Positions 47,245-55,320 of a DNA stretch of 64,000 nt are shown here, piece by piece. A program made the translations under genes and the position numbers. The notes beneath the pieces are model-generated. The model was not told where the DNA came from and searched no databases. It saw only the letters and a program-made list of their open reading frames with translations. Numbering within the stretch: the first letter of the stretch is position 1; each line of letters begins with the position of its first letter. Origin of the DNA: an uncultured Clostridia bacterium (GTDB taxonomy: Bacteria > Bacillota > Clostridia > Christensenellales > Borkfalkiaceae); assembly GCA_947589085.1 (NCBI GenBank), contig CANPZD010000006.1, positions 1 to 64,000 on the forward strand. The letters run 5' to 3'.

Positions 47245-48039
47245 ATGAGACGGAAAAAATTGGGCTTTGCGCTGGGTGCGGGAGGCTCGCGCGGCGTGGC
47301 GCACATCGGATTCCTTCGCGCCATGGAAGAGCGCGGGATCCGGCCGGATTTCATTGCGGGCAGTTCCATGGGCGCCGTGGTCGGCGCATGCTATGCGGCG
47401 GGGATCAGTCCCGCGCGGATGCACAGCGCGGTCAGAAAATTGAAATTCCGCGATATCGCGTCCTTTCAGTTTGCGCCCTTCCGCAAAGACGGACTTCTCA
47501 AAATGGAAAAAGCGCGCAAATTTCTGGCGGATCTCATCGGGGAAAAGACGTTCGCCGATCTCGCAATCCCGTTTGTGTGCGTGGCGACCGATCTCGAACG
47601 GGGCAAAACGGTCGTACTCGACGAGGGCGATCTGATCGACGCGGCGCTCGCTTCGGCTTCGATCCCGGGCGTGTTTTCTCCCGCGAAGATCGGAAATTAC
47701 GCAATGCTTTCCGACGGAGGGATCCTCGAACGCGTGCCCGCGGAACAAGTAAAAAATATGGGCGCGGAGGCGATCGTTGCGGTCGATGTGCTCGGAAATC
47801 TCATGGGAAAAAAGGTTACGGGCGGACTTGTGAATACGTTTTTGCGATATATCGATATCATCGATACGCGCAATACCGTGCTGTTGAGAGCGCAGCGGCC
47901 CTATGTTTCGCTCTGGCTGGAACCGGATCTCGGCGGAATGGACCAATATCGGGTGAAGAATCTCGAATTTGCCTATAAAAAAGGATACGAAACGGGAAAA
48001 ACGCACGCGGAAGAAATTCTGCGGCTTGTAGAGGGATAA
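47245..48039 (+). CDS. Patatin-like phospholipase family protein (YlbK/RssA-like)
   Basis: A 264-residue patatin-like protein: GAGGSRGVAHIG oxyanion loop (about 10-21), nucleophile Ser in AGSSMGAVVG, catalytic Asp in LSDGGILERVP. Its neighbourhood (rsmD, coaD, YlbJ-like) matches B. subtilis ylbK. GGGGGAG stands about eight bases before the ATG. Stop overlaps rarA by TAATG. Distinct from the patatin at 30638, with which it shares only the core motifs. Confidence 0.92.
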   Translation: MRRKKLGFALGAGGSRGVAHIGFLRAMEERGIRPDFIAGSSMGAVVGACYAAGISPARMHSAVRKLKFRDIASFQFAPFRKDGLLKMEKARKFLADLIGEKTFADLAIPFVCVATDLERGKTVVLDEGDLIDAALASASIPGVFSPAKIGNYAMLSDGGILERVPAEQVKNMGAEAIVAVDVLGNLMGKKVTGGLVNTFLRYIDIIDTRNTVLLRAQRPYVSLWLEPDLGGMDQYRVKNLEFAYKKGYETGKTHAEEILRLVEG

Positions 48040-49352
48040 TGGATCTGTTTGATTTTAACGACAACGAAGAGCGCGCCAAGCCGCTTGCCGAGCGCATGCG
48101 CGCGTCCACGCTCAAAGATTTTGTGGGGCAGCAACACCTCATCGCCGAGGGTTCGCTGCTGCGCCGCGCCATCGCGCTCGATCGCTTGGGCAGCTGCATT
48201 TTTTGGGGGCCGCCGGGATGCGGCAAAACGACGCTTGCCAACGTCATCGCCGCGCAGACGAACGCCGATTTCATCAAACTCAATGCGGTCAGCGCCGGCG
48301 TTGCAGACGTTAAAAAAGCCGTGGACCGCGCGCGGGACAATCTGCGCATGTACGGGAAGCGCACCTATCTCATGCTCGACGAATGCCACCGATTCAACAA
48401 GACGCAGTCCGATTCGCTGCTTCCCGCCATCGAGCAGGGAACGATTTTGTTCATCGGATCGACCACGGAAAATCCCTATGCCTCCATGACGCCCGCGATC
48501 GTTTCGCGCTGCCGCGTATTCCAATTTCATGCGCTCGGCACGGAGGAGATCCGCGGGGCGCTCGAGCGCGCGCTGCACGATAAACGGAAGGGATTGGGGA
48601 ATTACGATTGCGAGATCGATCCCGAAGCTCTTACGCACCTTGCGGAGACGGCGGGCGGGGATCTTCGCACGGCGTACAACGCTCTCGAACTTGCGGTGCT
48701 CACGACGCCTCCGCAGGAAAACGGCAAGATCCGCGTAACGCTTTCGGATGCGGAGCAATCCATTCAGCGAAAGGCGCTCTCCTACAACGAAGATCTCTAT
48801 TACGACATTCTTTCCGCCTTCTGCAAATCTCTGCGCGGGAGCGACCCGGACGCCGCGCTCTATTACGCTTTTCGGCTGATCGAGGGCGGATGCGATCCGC
48901 TTCTCGTTATCCGCCGCTTGATCGCGCATTCGGCGGAGGACGTAGGAATGGCGGATCCGCAAGCGCTTGTCATGGCGGTCTCCGCGCTCACGGCTTTTCA
49001 GAATATGGGCTATCCGGAGGGGCTGATCCCGCTCACGGAGGCGATCGTGTATGTTTGCGAAGCGGAAAAGAGCAACGCCGTCAAGCGTGCAATGGAAGCC
49101 GCGCGCAAAGATGCGCGCGAAAACCGGGACGACGATATCCCGAACTATCTCCGCGATACCTCTTACGGCAGCAAAGAGATGAAGGCCGAGAGCGCGAAAT
49201 ACAAGTATCCGCACAACTACGGCGGTTGGGTGGAACAGCAATATCTGCCGGATTCGCTCAAAGACCGCGTCTATTACGTTCCGACGGAGAAAGGCTTCGA
49301 GAAAACCGTGCGGGAGAACCGCGCGAAAAAGGGCAAAACGCGGGAAAAATAG
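48039..49352 (+). CDS. rarA: Replication-associated recombination ATPase RarA
   Basis: A 437-residue AAA+ ATPase of the MgsA/WRNIP1 family acting at stalled replication forks. MRASTLKDFVGQQHLI, Walker A GPPGCGKT (57-64), Walker B LMLDECHRF, sensor 1 GSTTENP, and the C-terminal tetramerisation domain (DPDAALYYAFRLIEGG, VGMADPQALVMAVSA, YKYPHNYGGWVEQQYLP). Confidence 0.97.
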   Translation: MDLFDFNDNEERAKPLAERMRASTLKDFVGQQHLIAEGSLLRRAIALDRLGSCIFWGPPGCGKTTLANVIAAQTNADFIKLNAVSAGVADVKKAVDRARDNLRMYGKRTYLMLDECHRFNKTQSDSLLPAIEQGTILFIGSTTENPYASMTPAIVSRCRVFQFHALGTEEIRGALERALHDKRKGLGNYDCEIDPEALTHLAETAGGDLRTAYNALELAVLTTPPQENGKIRVTLSDAEQSIQRKALSYNEDLYYDILSAFCKSLRGSDPDAALYYAFRLIEGGCDPLLVIRRLIAHSAEDVGMADPQALVMAVSALTAFQNMGYPEGLIPLTEAIVYVCEAEKSNAVKRAMEAARKDARENRDDDIPNYLRDTSYGSKEMKAESAKYKYPHNYGGWVEQQYLPDSLKDRVYYVPTEKGFEKTVRENRAKKGKTREK

Positions 49353-49399
49353 CGCTGCGTTTCCCGAAAAGAGGACGACTGCTCCTGCGGTCAAATTTC

Positions 49400-49427
49400 G
49401 GCATTTTCCGACGGGAAATGCCTTTTT
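49400..49427 (+). terminator. Intrinsic terminator after rarA
   Basis: GGCATTTTCC (49400-49409) pairs with GGGAAATGCC (49413-49422) over GAC, followed by TTTTTT. Confidence 0.88.
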
Positions 49428-49471
49428 TCATGCCCGCAAAGCTTTTATAATGCCGTTTACGGAGCAGGGAA

Positions 49472-50266
49472 ATGGTTGTCTATTGGGAGTACGCGTTTGC
49501 GGAAAATTTCATTCTCGACGGGGTGCTTCTGTATCTTGCGCTCAAATGCGCAAAGACGAAGATCTATAAGATCCGGATGGCGGCGGCCGCCGCGGTCGGC
49601 GCCGCGGAGGCGATCGTATTTCCGCTCCTGTCGGTCCCCGCATGGAGCGCTTATCTCATCAAGGCGCTGGGCGGGATCCTTCTTTGCGTCATTGCCGTTC
49701 ACGGAAAAAAGCTCAAGCCGTATCTCATCACTTCGGCGGCGTTTTTCTTTTTTACGTTCGCATTGGGCGGCTTGCTCACGGCGGCATATTCGTTTTTCGG
49801 CGCCACCCGGACGGACGGCGGCTATCTGATCGGACAGGCGCCCGTAGGACTTGTGATCGGGGGATTGTTGCTGTTTGCCGTTGCCGTAGTGAAGCTTTCT
49901 CAATCGTATCTGCGCTATCGGAAAGTCCGGCAAAATCTGCTCGCCTGTACGCTCACTGCGGGCGGTAGGGAAGTCAAATGGCAGGGCTATGCGGACAGCG
50001 GAAACTGCCTCGAATTCCGCGGAAAACCCGTCTGCGTCGTCTCTGTTGCGGCCGTGTTCGCACTGTTCGGGCGCAATCTGAAGGAGAGCGGAAGGATCCG
50101 CATCAATACGGTGAACGGCGCCAAAGAATCGCCCGTTTTCGAGTGCGAAAAGATGAAGATTTTCACAGGCGAACAAACCGTGGAAAAGAGCGGCGTATAT
50201 CTGACCGTCGGCGACGTCGGCAAGAGCTGTCAGCTCATACTCAATACCGCGCTTATGGAGGCGTAA
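49472..50266 (+). CDS. spoIIGA: Sigma-E processing peptidase SpoIIGA
   Basis: A 264-residue membrane-embedded aspartic protease that activates pro-sigma-E in the mother cell. Five N-terminal helices (about residues 6-145) and a C-terminal retropepsin-like domain with catalytic D175 in GYADSGNCL (B. subtilis D183). Its gene stands just before sigE, as always. Its presence marks the organism as a spore former or a recent descendant of one. Confidence 0.93.
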   Translation: MVVYWEYAFAENFILDGVLLYLALKCAKTKIYKIRMAAAAAVGAAEAIVFPLLSVPAWSAYLIKALGGILLCVIAVHGKKLKPYLITSAAFFFFTFALGGLLTAAYSFFGATRTDGGYLIGQAPVGLVIGGLLLFAVAVVKLSQSYLRYRKVRQNLLACTLTAGGREVKWQGYADSGNCLEFRGKPVCVVSVAAVFALFGRNLKESGRIRINTVNGAKESPVFECEKMKIFTGEQTVEKSGVYLTVGDVGKSCQLILNTALMEA

Positions 50267-50267
50267 C

Positions 50268-50978
50268 TTGAAACTTTTTACGAAATTGCTCCGCTTTCTG
50301 CAAACTTTCAAGGGAAGCGAGAACGTCATCCACTATCTCTGCGGAAGCGAGGCGCTGCCGCTGCCGCTCTCTTCCGAAGAGGAGGCGCAGATGCTGAAAA
50401 GCCTCGAAGAGGGCGACAACGCCGAAACCGTAAAGGCCAAACTGATCGAACACAACCTGCGGCTCGTCGTATACATATCGCGCAAATTCGAGAATACGGG
50501 CGTGGATCCGGACGACCTGATCTCCATCGGTACGATCGGACTGATCAAGGCGATCAATTCTTTCAGGATGGATAAGAACATCAAACTCGCCACCTACGCC
50601 TCGCGGTGTATCGAGAACGAAATTTTAATGTATCTTCGGCGCACGGTAAAGCTCAAGAGCGAAATTTCCTTCGACGAGCCGATCAATTCGGACTTCGAAG
50701 GCAACGAATTGCTGCTCTCCGACGTGCTCGGCACCGACTGCGAATCCGTTTACGGCGGCGTGGAATCGGGCGTGGAGAAGGAACTTCTGCGCGACGCGCT
50801 GCAAAAACTGCCGGAGCGGGAGCGCAAAATCATGTATATGCGCTTCGGATTGGGCGGCGGCGAGGAAATGACGCAAAAGGATGTGGCGGATGTGCTCGGG
50901 ATCTCGCAGAGTTACATTTCCCGACTGGAAAAAAAGATCATAGACCGTTTGAAACGGGAAATCTCCAAACTCGTATAA
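50268..50978 (+). CDS. sigE: Sporulation sigma factor sigma-E (pro-form)
   Basis: A 236-residue sigma-70-family factor with the amphipathic pro-sequence at the N-terminus (about residues 1-27, [15 protein letters not shown]), then [48 protein letters not shown] and region 4 with [27 protein letters not shown] start at 50268, with GGAGG six bases upstream inside the end of spoIIGA. Directs early mother-cell genes after cleavage by SpoIIGA. Confidence 0.97.
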   Translation: MKLFTKLLRFLQTFKGSENVIHYLCGSEALPLPLSSEEEAQMLKSLEEGDNAETVKAKLIEHNLRLVVYISRKFENTGVDPDDLISIGTIGLIKAINSFRMDKNIKLATYASRCIENEILMYLRRTVKLKSEISFDEPINSDFEGNELLLSDVLGTDCESVYGGVESGVEKELLRDALQKLPERERKIMYMRFGLGGGEEMTQKDVADVLGISQSYISRLEKKIIDRLKREISKLV

Positions 50979-51044
50979 AATTGCGGCGATTGCAGATACT
51001 TCTAACCCACGATACATAGAGCAAGCTCTATCGGGAGGTGAAGT

Positions 51045-51815
51045 ATGCTGAGCAAAGTCGTGATCTGCGGCGTGGATACGGCGGGACTGCCGAAATTGAC
51101 GGCAAAAGAAAACGAAGAGCTGATGGTAAAACTCAAACAGGGCGATAAAGCCGCCCGCGAAAAGTTTATTGTTGGCAATATGCGGCTTGTGCTTTCGCTC
51201 GTAAAGCGCTTTTGGGCGAAGAATGCGGGCGCGGACGACGTGTTTCAGGCGGGATGCGTCGGGCTGATCAAGGCAATCGAAAATTTCGATCTCTCCTTCA
51301 ACGTCAAATTTTCGACCTATGCCGTTCCGATGATCATGGGAGAGATCAAGCGTTATCTGCGCGACGGAAACAGTTTGCGCGTTTCCCGCTCGATCCGCGA
51401 TACCGCATATAAGATCCTGAAAGTGCGTGAAAAGATCGAGGAGCGCGACGAAGAAGCGACCATCGAAAAAATCGCGGCGGAAATGCAGGTAAAAGAACGG
51501 GAAGTCGTCTATGCGCTCGACGCCATTTCCGATCCCGTCTCCCTGTATGAACCCGTCTATAATAAGTCGGGAGATACGCTGCAACTCGTCGATCAGCTCT
51601 ATGACGAAACGCAGAGCGACGAAATCTGGACGGAACGCGTCGCACTCCGCGAGGCGATCGCAAGGCTCACCGAACGCGAACAGAAGATCCTCATGCTGCG
51701 CTATTTCGAGGGAAAGACGCAGACGGAGATCTCCGCGGAAGTGGGGATCTCGCAGGCGCAGGTTTCCCGTCTCGAAAAGAACGCGCTCGGAAGTATCCGG
51801 AAAGAAATTTCATAA
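51045..51815 (+). CDS. sigG: Sporulation sigma factor sigma-G
   Basis: A 256-residue forespore sigma factor. The N-terminus MLSKVVICGVDTAGLPKL is diagnostic for SigG; regions 2 (NMRLVLSLVKRFWAKNAGADDVFQAGCVGLIKAI), 3 and 4 (LTEREQKILMLRYFEGKTQTEISAEVGISQAQVSRLEKNAL) follow. GGGAGGTGA is the SD. A 66-base gap after sigE leaves room for its own forespore promoter, but no clear sigma-F box was identified by eye. Confidence 0.97.
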   Translation: MLSKVVICGVDTAGLPKLTAKENEELMVKLKQGDKAAREKFIVGNMRLVLSLVKRFWAKNAGADDVFQAGCVGLIKAIENFDLSFNVKFSTYAVPMIMGEIKRYLRDGNSLRVSRSIRDTAYKILKVREKIEERDEEATIEKIAAEMQVKEREVVYALDAISDPVSLYEPVYNKSGDTLQLVDQLYDETQSDEIWTERVALREAIARLTEREQKILMLRYFEGKTQTEISAEVGISQAQVSRLEKNALGSIRKEIS

Positions 51816-51853
51816 ATCGGAACGTTTCGACGCAGTTCCGCATAAGATAGGGT

Positions 51854-52198
51854 GTGGAAACGAGTTACGGCGAACTGAAACGGAAAGAAGCGGTGAACCT
51901 GCTCGACGGCAAGCGCCTCGGCCGGGTCACGGACGTTGTATTTACTTGGCCGGAGTGCAGAGTGCTCGGCATAGTTGTTCCCGGAAATAAAGGATTTCAT
52001 TGGGGAAAGGCAGATCTTTTTATCGATATGCGTTGTATCAAAAAGATCGGAATCGATGTGATTCTCGTCGAGATCAAGGCCGCCCCGAAGCCCGATAAGA
52101 AGCGGGGCAAGTGGGAAGACGCACCCGAACCGCCGCCGCCTCCGCCGCCGTATTTTCAGGGCGGGGGAGACAGACGCGACTACGGTGATTATGAATAA
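51854..52198 (+). CDS. YlmC/YmxH-family PRC-barrel sporulation protein with polyproline tail
   Basis: A 114-residue protein. Residues 1-78 form a PRC-barrel of the YlmC/YmxH family (ELKRKEAVNLLDGKRLGRVTDVVF, GIVVPGN, DLFIDMRCIKKIGIDVILVE), found after sigG in many spore formers. The tail has a run of eight prolines (about residues 92-99), then a Gly/Asp/Tyr-rich end. GTG start at 51854 with a weak SD. Its role in sporulation is not known; the polyproline stretch would need EF-P (29510). Confidence 0.87.
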   Translation: METSYGELKRKEAVNLLDGKRLGRVTDVVFTWPECRVLGIVVPGNKGFHWGKADLFIDMRCIKKIGIDVILVEIKAAPKPDKKRGKWEDAPEPPPPPPPYFQGGGDRRDYGDYE

Positions 52199-52200
52199 AA

Positions 52201-52224
52201 ACGGCAGGAAAACGCCGTTTTTTA
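52201..52224 (+). terminator. Intrinsic terminator of the spoIIGA-sigE-sigG-ylmC run
   Basis: ACGGC pairs with GCCGT around AGGAAAAC, followed by a run of six T, ending near 52224. Confidence 0.8.
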
Positions 52225-52234
52225 ATAATTTCAA

Positions 52235-52257
52235 AGTATTATGCGAGACATAATACT
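52235..52257. repeat. 23-bp inverted repeat, copy B
   Basis: AGTATTATG (52235-52243), CGAGA, CATAATACT (52249-52257). Reverse complement of this copy matches the copy at 37093 over 20 of 23 positions. It lies between two terminators, in front of no gene start. Confidence 0.6.
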
Positions 52258-52260
52258 ATT

Positions 52261-52287
52261 AAAAATGCCGCAAATGCGGCATTTTTT
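52261..52287. terminator. Bidirectional terminator after the DnaD-domain gene
   Basis: AAAAATGCCGC and GCGGCATTTTTT (52261-52287) pair over AAAT; T-runs on both strands. Confidence 0.9.
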
Positions 52288-52294
52288 GATGAAT

Positions 52295-54013
52295 TCAGGA
52301 TTTTTTATAACAATCGCACGCTCTGCCGTCCGGCAGGTAGCCGGTATCGGAGCATTTTTCGCAGAAGTATTTCGGGGTAAAATCCCGTTCGGAAAGCTGC
52401 AATCTTTTCAGCGCCCGATCGCGCGCCGCTTTTGCGGCGTCCATCCTTTGCTGAATTTCCGGCAGCAAGTCGGGGGAAAAGATCTCCGCTTTGGCAAGTT
52501 CGATCTCGCCTTTTTTCAGAACGGCTTCCGCTTCGCCGAATTCCTTGTCGCGTTCCGCGATCGCGCGGGCGCGGTCCACCCGCTTCATGGCCTGCTGCCG
52601 TCTTGCGGCATAGAAGCGTTCGCGGTCGCTGCGTTCGTCGGCGGCAACGGCGGCTTCGCTCCGCAGGGCGGGATTGGGCGCAAAGGCTGCGCCGCTCTCT
52701 TTTTCCGGGATCTCGGAGACGGTGAAGGCGCCGAGCCGTTTCCATTCCGAAAGCAGTTTATTCATATAAGGTAGAGGAGCGGCGGCGTTGGCGCTTCTTT
52801 TTGCGGCTTCGAGGATCATTTCATCGGAAAAACTCCAGCTGCGCCACGCGGCGACCATATCGAGCGCGGCCTGCGTCTTTTTGATATATCCGCATATCGA
52901 TTGGATGGACTGAATGAGTTTGAACTGTCTGTCGCGGGAGGCGCAGTACGCTTTCACGCCCGCTTCGTCGACGATCCCTTCGCGGTACATTTCGTCGAGC
53001 AAGCTGTCCATTTCCGGAAATCCGTAAGAAAGATGCAGGCAGAGAGAGGCGATCGAAAGCAGACTTTCGGGCTCATAGCCGCGTTCCAGCCATTTTTCGG
53101 CGTATTCTTCCGCATAGGGGCGGGGATTCTGTATCTTTACGCCCAAACGCCGCGCGACTTTGAACACAAGCGAGGTGCGCGCTTCCCGGGAAGAGAGATA
53201 TTCTCGAGCCTGCGTTTCGGTTTTCGCCTCGTTTTCGAGCAGTTCCGCAACAAGCAGATCGAGAGACGCAAGCGAACCCTTTTTCAGCGTTTCGGCGCAG
53301 GCATATACGGCGCCCGGTTCCATGCCGGCGTTCTTCCATTTTTCGAGGAAGTCGTAATCCGAGTCCTGCGGCTTCCGGTAGATCCCGAGCAGCGTAAAAA
53401 TGCGGGAAAGCTCCTTTTCATGAACGTGAAAGTCTGCAAGATCGGCTTCCGCCTGTTCGTATGTAAATTTGCGCTCCCGAACAAGTTTTTCCGCCTTATT
53501 CAGAATATGCGAGGCGGAGAGGCGGGCGCCGTCTTTTTTGGCGCAGTAATCCACGACCAACAGGAACGCCTGATGTTCCATGGGATTGTTTTCGAGAAAT
53601 TCGAGGATGCGCTGATACTCGTACGGCTTGAAATCCTTGCCGGCTTTTTGCAGAATTTTGAAGAGTTCGCGGTTGAATTCCGCATATTTTTCCGGCCGGA
53701 CGGGCTTGGGTTTGCCGCCGACCGCGCTTACGGGAAGATATTCGATGAAAAGCGGATCGCGCGAGAGCACTTGCACAAGACCGCATTCCTCCCAGAAACC
53801 GAAAATATCGATCAGCCGTTTGAGGGGGATCCGGAGCAGTTTTGCGGTGTTTTCCGCATCGAATTCCGCCGCGCAGTTACAAAGATAAAGTCCGTAGAGA
53901 TATGCGCGGACGGCGTCTCCGCCCGCTTCGGGAAGATATTTCGTGATGAACTGATTTTCGACGCTTGTAAACGAGCGTTCCGTAAAATCCTTGGAGAATG
54001 AACAGAACGACAT
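52295..54013 (-). CDS. DnaD/DnaB_2-domain replication protein with C-terminal zinc-knuckle tail
   Basis: A 572-residue protein. The first 100 residues form a winged-helix-like DnaD N-terminal region (FITKYLPEAGGDAVRAYLYGLYLCNC, LIDIFGFWEECGLVQVL). Two DnaB_2-type helical repeats follow (about 130-260 and 270-380: KPYEYQRILEFLENNPMEHQAFLLVVDYC, SRIFTLLGIYRKPQDSDYDFLEKW with the YxxxIxxxW-type motif). A charged coiled coil occupies 460-540, and the end has CEKCSDTGY-GRACDCYKK, a Cys4 knuckle like that at the start of DnaI/DnaC helicase loaders. GGAGG precedes the ATG at 54013. Probably a helicase-loading initiator. Confidence 0.82.
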   Translation of the reverse strand: MSFCSFSKDFTERSFTSVENQFITKYLPEAGGDAVRAYLYGLYLCNCAAEFDAENTAKLLRIPLKRLIDIFGFWEECGLVQVLSRDPLFIEYLPVSAVGGKPKPVRPEKYAEFNRELFKILQKAGKDFKPYEYQRILEFLENNPMEHQAFLLVVDYCAKKDGARLSASHILNKAEKLVRERKFTYEQAEADLADFHVHEKELSRIFTLLGIYRKPQDSDYDFLEKWKNAGMEPGAVYACAETLKKGSLASLDLLVAELLENEAKTETQAREYLSSREARTSLVFKVARRLGVKIQNPRPYAEEYAEKWLERGYEPESLLSIASLCLHLSYGFPEMDSLLDEMYREGIVDEAGVKAYCASRDRQFKLIQSIQSICGYIKKTQAALDMVAAWRSWSFSDEMILEAAKRSANAAAPLPYMNKLLSEWKRLGAFTVSEIPEKESGAAFAPNPALRSEAAVAADERSDRERFYAARRQQAMKRVDRARAIAERDKEFGEAEAVLKKGEIELAKAEIFSPDLLPEIQQRMDAAKAARDRALKRLQLSERDFTPKYFCEKCSDTGYLPDGRACDCYKKS

Positions 54014-54063
54014 AATTCCTCCGGAATGGCTCTTTTGTTTTTTCCGTAAAATACCGACAACGC

Positions 54064-54092
54064 TTGCTTTTTTCTTTTCGCTGTTGTATAAT
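54064..54092 (+). promoter_or_regulatory. Promoter of sbcD-sbcC
   Basis: TTGCTT (54064-54069), 17-bp spacer, TATAAT (54087-54092); leader of about 67 bases to the ATG at 54166. Confidence 0.6.
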
Positions 54093-54165
54093 AGTATATC
54101 ATAGCCGCGGGAAAAAGCAAAGTTTTTTTCCCGCGCGGGAGAAAATTTTCCCAAAGCGGCGCGGA

Positions 54166-55320
54166 ATGAAAATTTTACACACATCCGATTGGCATCTCGG
54201 CAAGCGGCTCATGGATCGGGATCGCCTTGCGGAGCAAACCGAGGTCCTCGATGAGATCGTTTCCGTCTGCGAGGAAAAGGGCGTGGAACTCGTCCTTGTC
54301 GCAGGGGATATATTCGATACCTATCTGCCTCCGGCGGAAGCCGAAGAGGTATTTTTTCGCACCGTAAAAAAACTCGCCGCAGACAGCCGCGCCGTCGTTC
54401 TGATCAGCGGAAACCATGACGACGGCGTTCGTCTTTCCGCCTCCGCGCCCATTGCGGGGGCCGAGGGCATCTATATTTTCGGCGCCCGGGGACAGAAATT
54501 TCCCTTGGGCGGATCCCGCCCCGTAAAAGCCGTCGCCGCGGGGGAAAATTATGTGATCATTGAAAATTCCGCGGGCGAGCGGGTCTATATCAACGCTTTG
54601 CCCTATCCCAACGAAGCCCGTTTGCGCGAGGGAAAATCCGAGGAAACCTATGCGGAAAAGACGTTGCGCTGGATCTCCGCGGGCGACGCTTTTTACGACG
54701 GTACATGTGCGCACGTGCTGCTTTCCCATCTTTTTGTCGCCGGCGGGAGCGTTTCGGAGAGCGAGCGGGACGTCTCATTGGGCGGCGCCCGCGCCGTGCC
54801 TTCGGCGAATCTTCCGACCGTCGGGTATAACGCGCTCGGGCATCTCCATAAAAAGCAGAAGATCGGCAACGCGCGTTACAGCGGATCGGTGCTGCAATAT
54901 TCGTTCGACGAAGCGAATACGGAAAAATACGTGCTTCTTCTCGAAACAAACGGGAAGGAGATCGAATTGAAAGAGGAGATCCCGATCAAATCGGGGATCC
55001 GCCTTGCGCGATTGGAGGCGAACAGCGTGGAGGACGCGATCCGGCTCCTGCACAGCCAGGAGGGGAAATACGTGGAACTTACGCTTCACCTCGCCGCGCC
55101 GCTCACCGCATTCGAAACGCAATCTCTGCGGGAGGCGAACGAAAAACTCGTCTCTCTCATTACGCACGTCAACAGCGGGGAGGCCTCCCCGATTGTATCC
55201 CGCGCCGAGCTTGGAGCCGGAGAGCTTTTTACGGAATTTTGCCGCGCGCAGAGCGGGGAAGAGCCGCCGGATGCGCTCAAGGAGCTTTTTTTACTTCTGC
55301 TCGGGGAGGAGGACGCATGA
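54166..55320 (+). CDS. sbcD: Exonuclease SbcD (Mre11-like)
   Basis: A 384-residue metallophosphoesterase subunit of the SbcCD nuclease, which opens hairpins and blocked ends. Phosphoesterase motifs: HTSDWHLGK (D8, H10), AGDIFDTYLPP, ISGNHDDGVRL, LLSHLFVAGG and YNALGHLHKKQ; C-terminal capping domain from about residue 270. The ATG at 54166 lacks a strong SD. Overlaps sbcC by ATGA. The complex may act on the many hairpin repeats of this genome (inference). Confidence 0.96.
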   Translation: MKILHTSDWHLGKRLMDRDRLAEQTEVLDEIVSVCEEKGVELVLVAGDIFDTYLPPAEAEEVFFRTVKKLAADSRAVVLISGNHDDGVRLSASAPIAGAEGIYIFGARGQKFPLGGSRPVKAVAAGENYVIIENSAGERVYINALPYPNEARLREGKSEETYAEKTLRWISAGDAFYDGTCAHVLLSHLFVAGGSVSESERDVSLGGARAVPSANLPTVGYNALGHLHKKQKIGNARYSGSVLQYSFDEANTEKYVLLLETNGKEIELKEEIPIKSGIRLARLEANSVEDAIRLLHSQEGKYVELTLHLAAPLTAFETQSLREANEKLVSLITHVNSGEASPIVSRAELGAGELFTEFCRAQSGEEPPDALKELFLLLLGEEDA

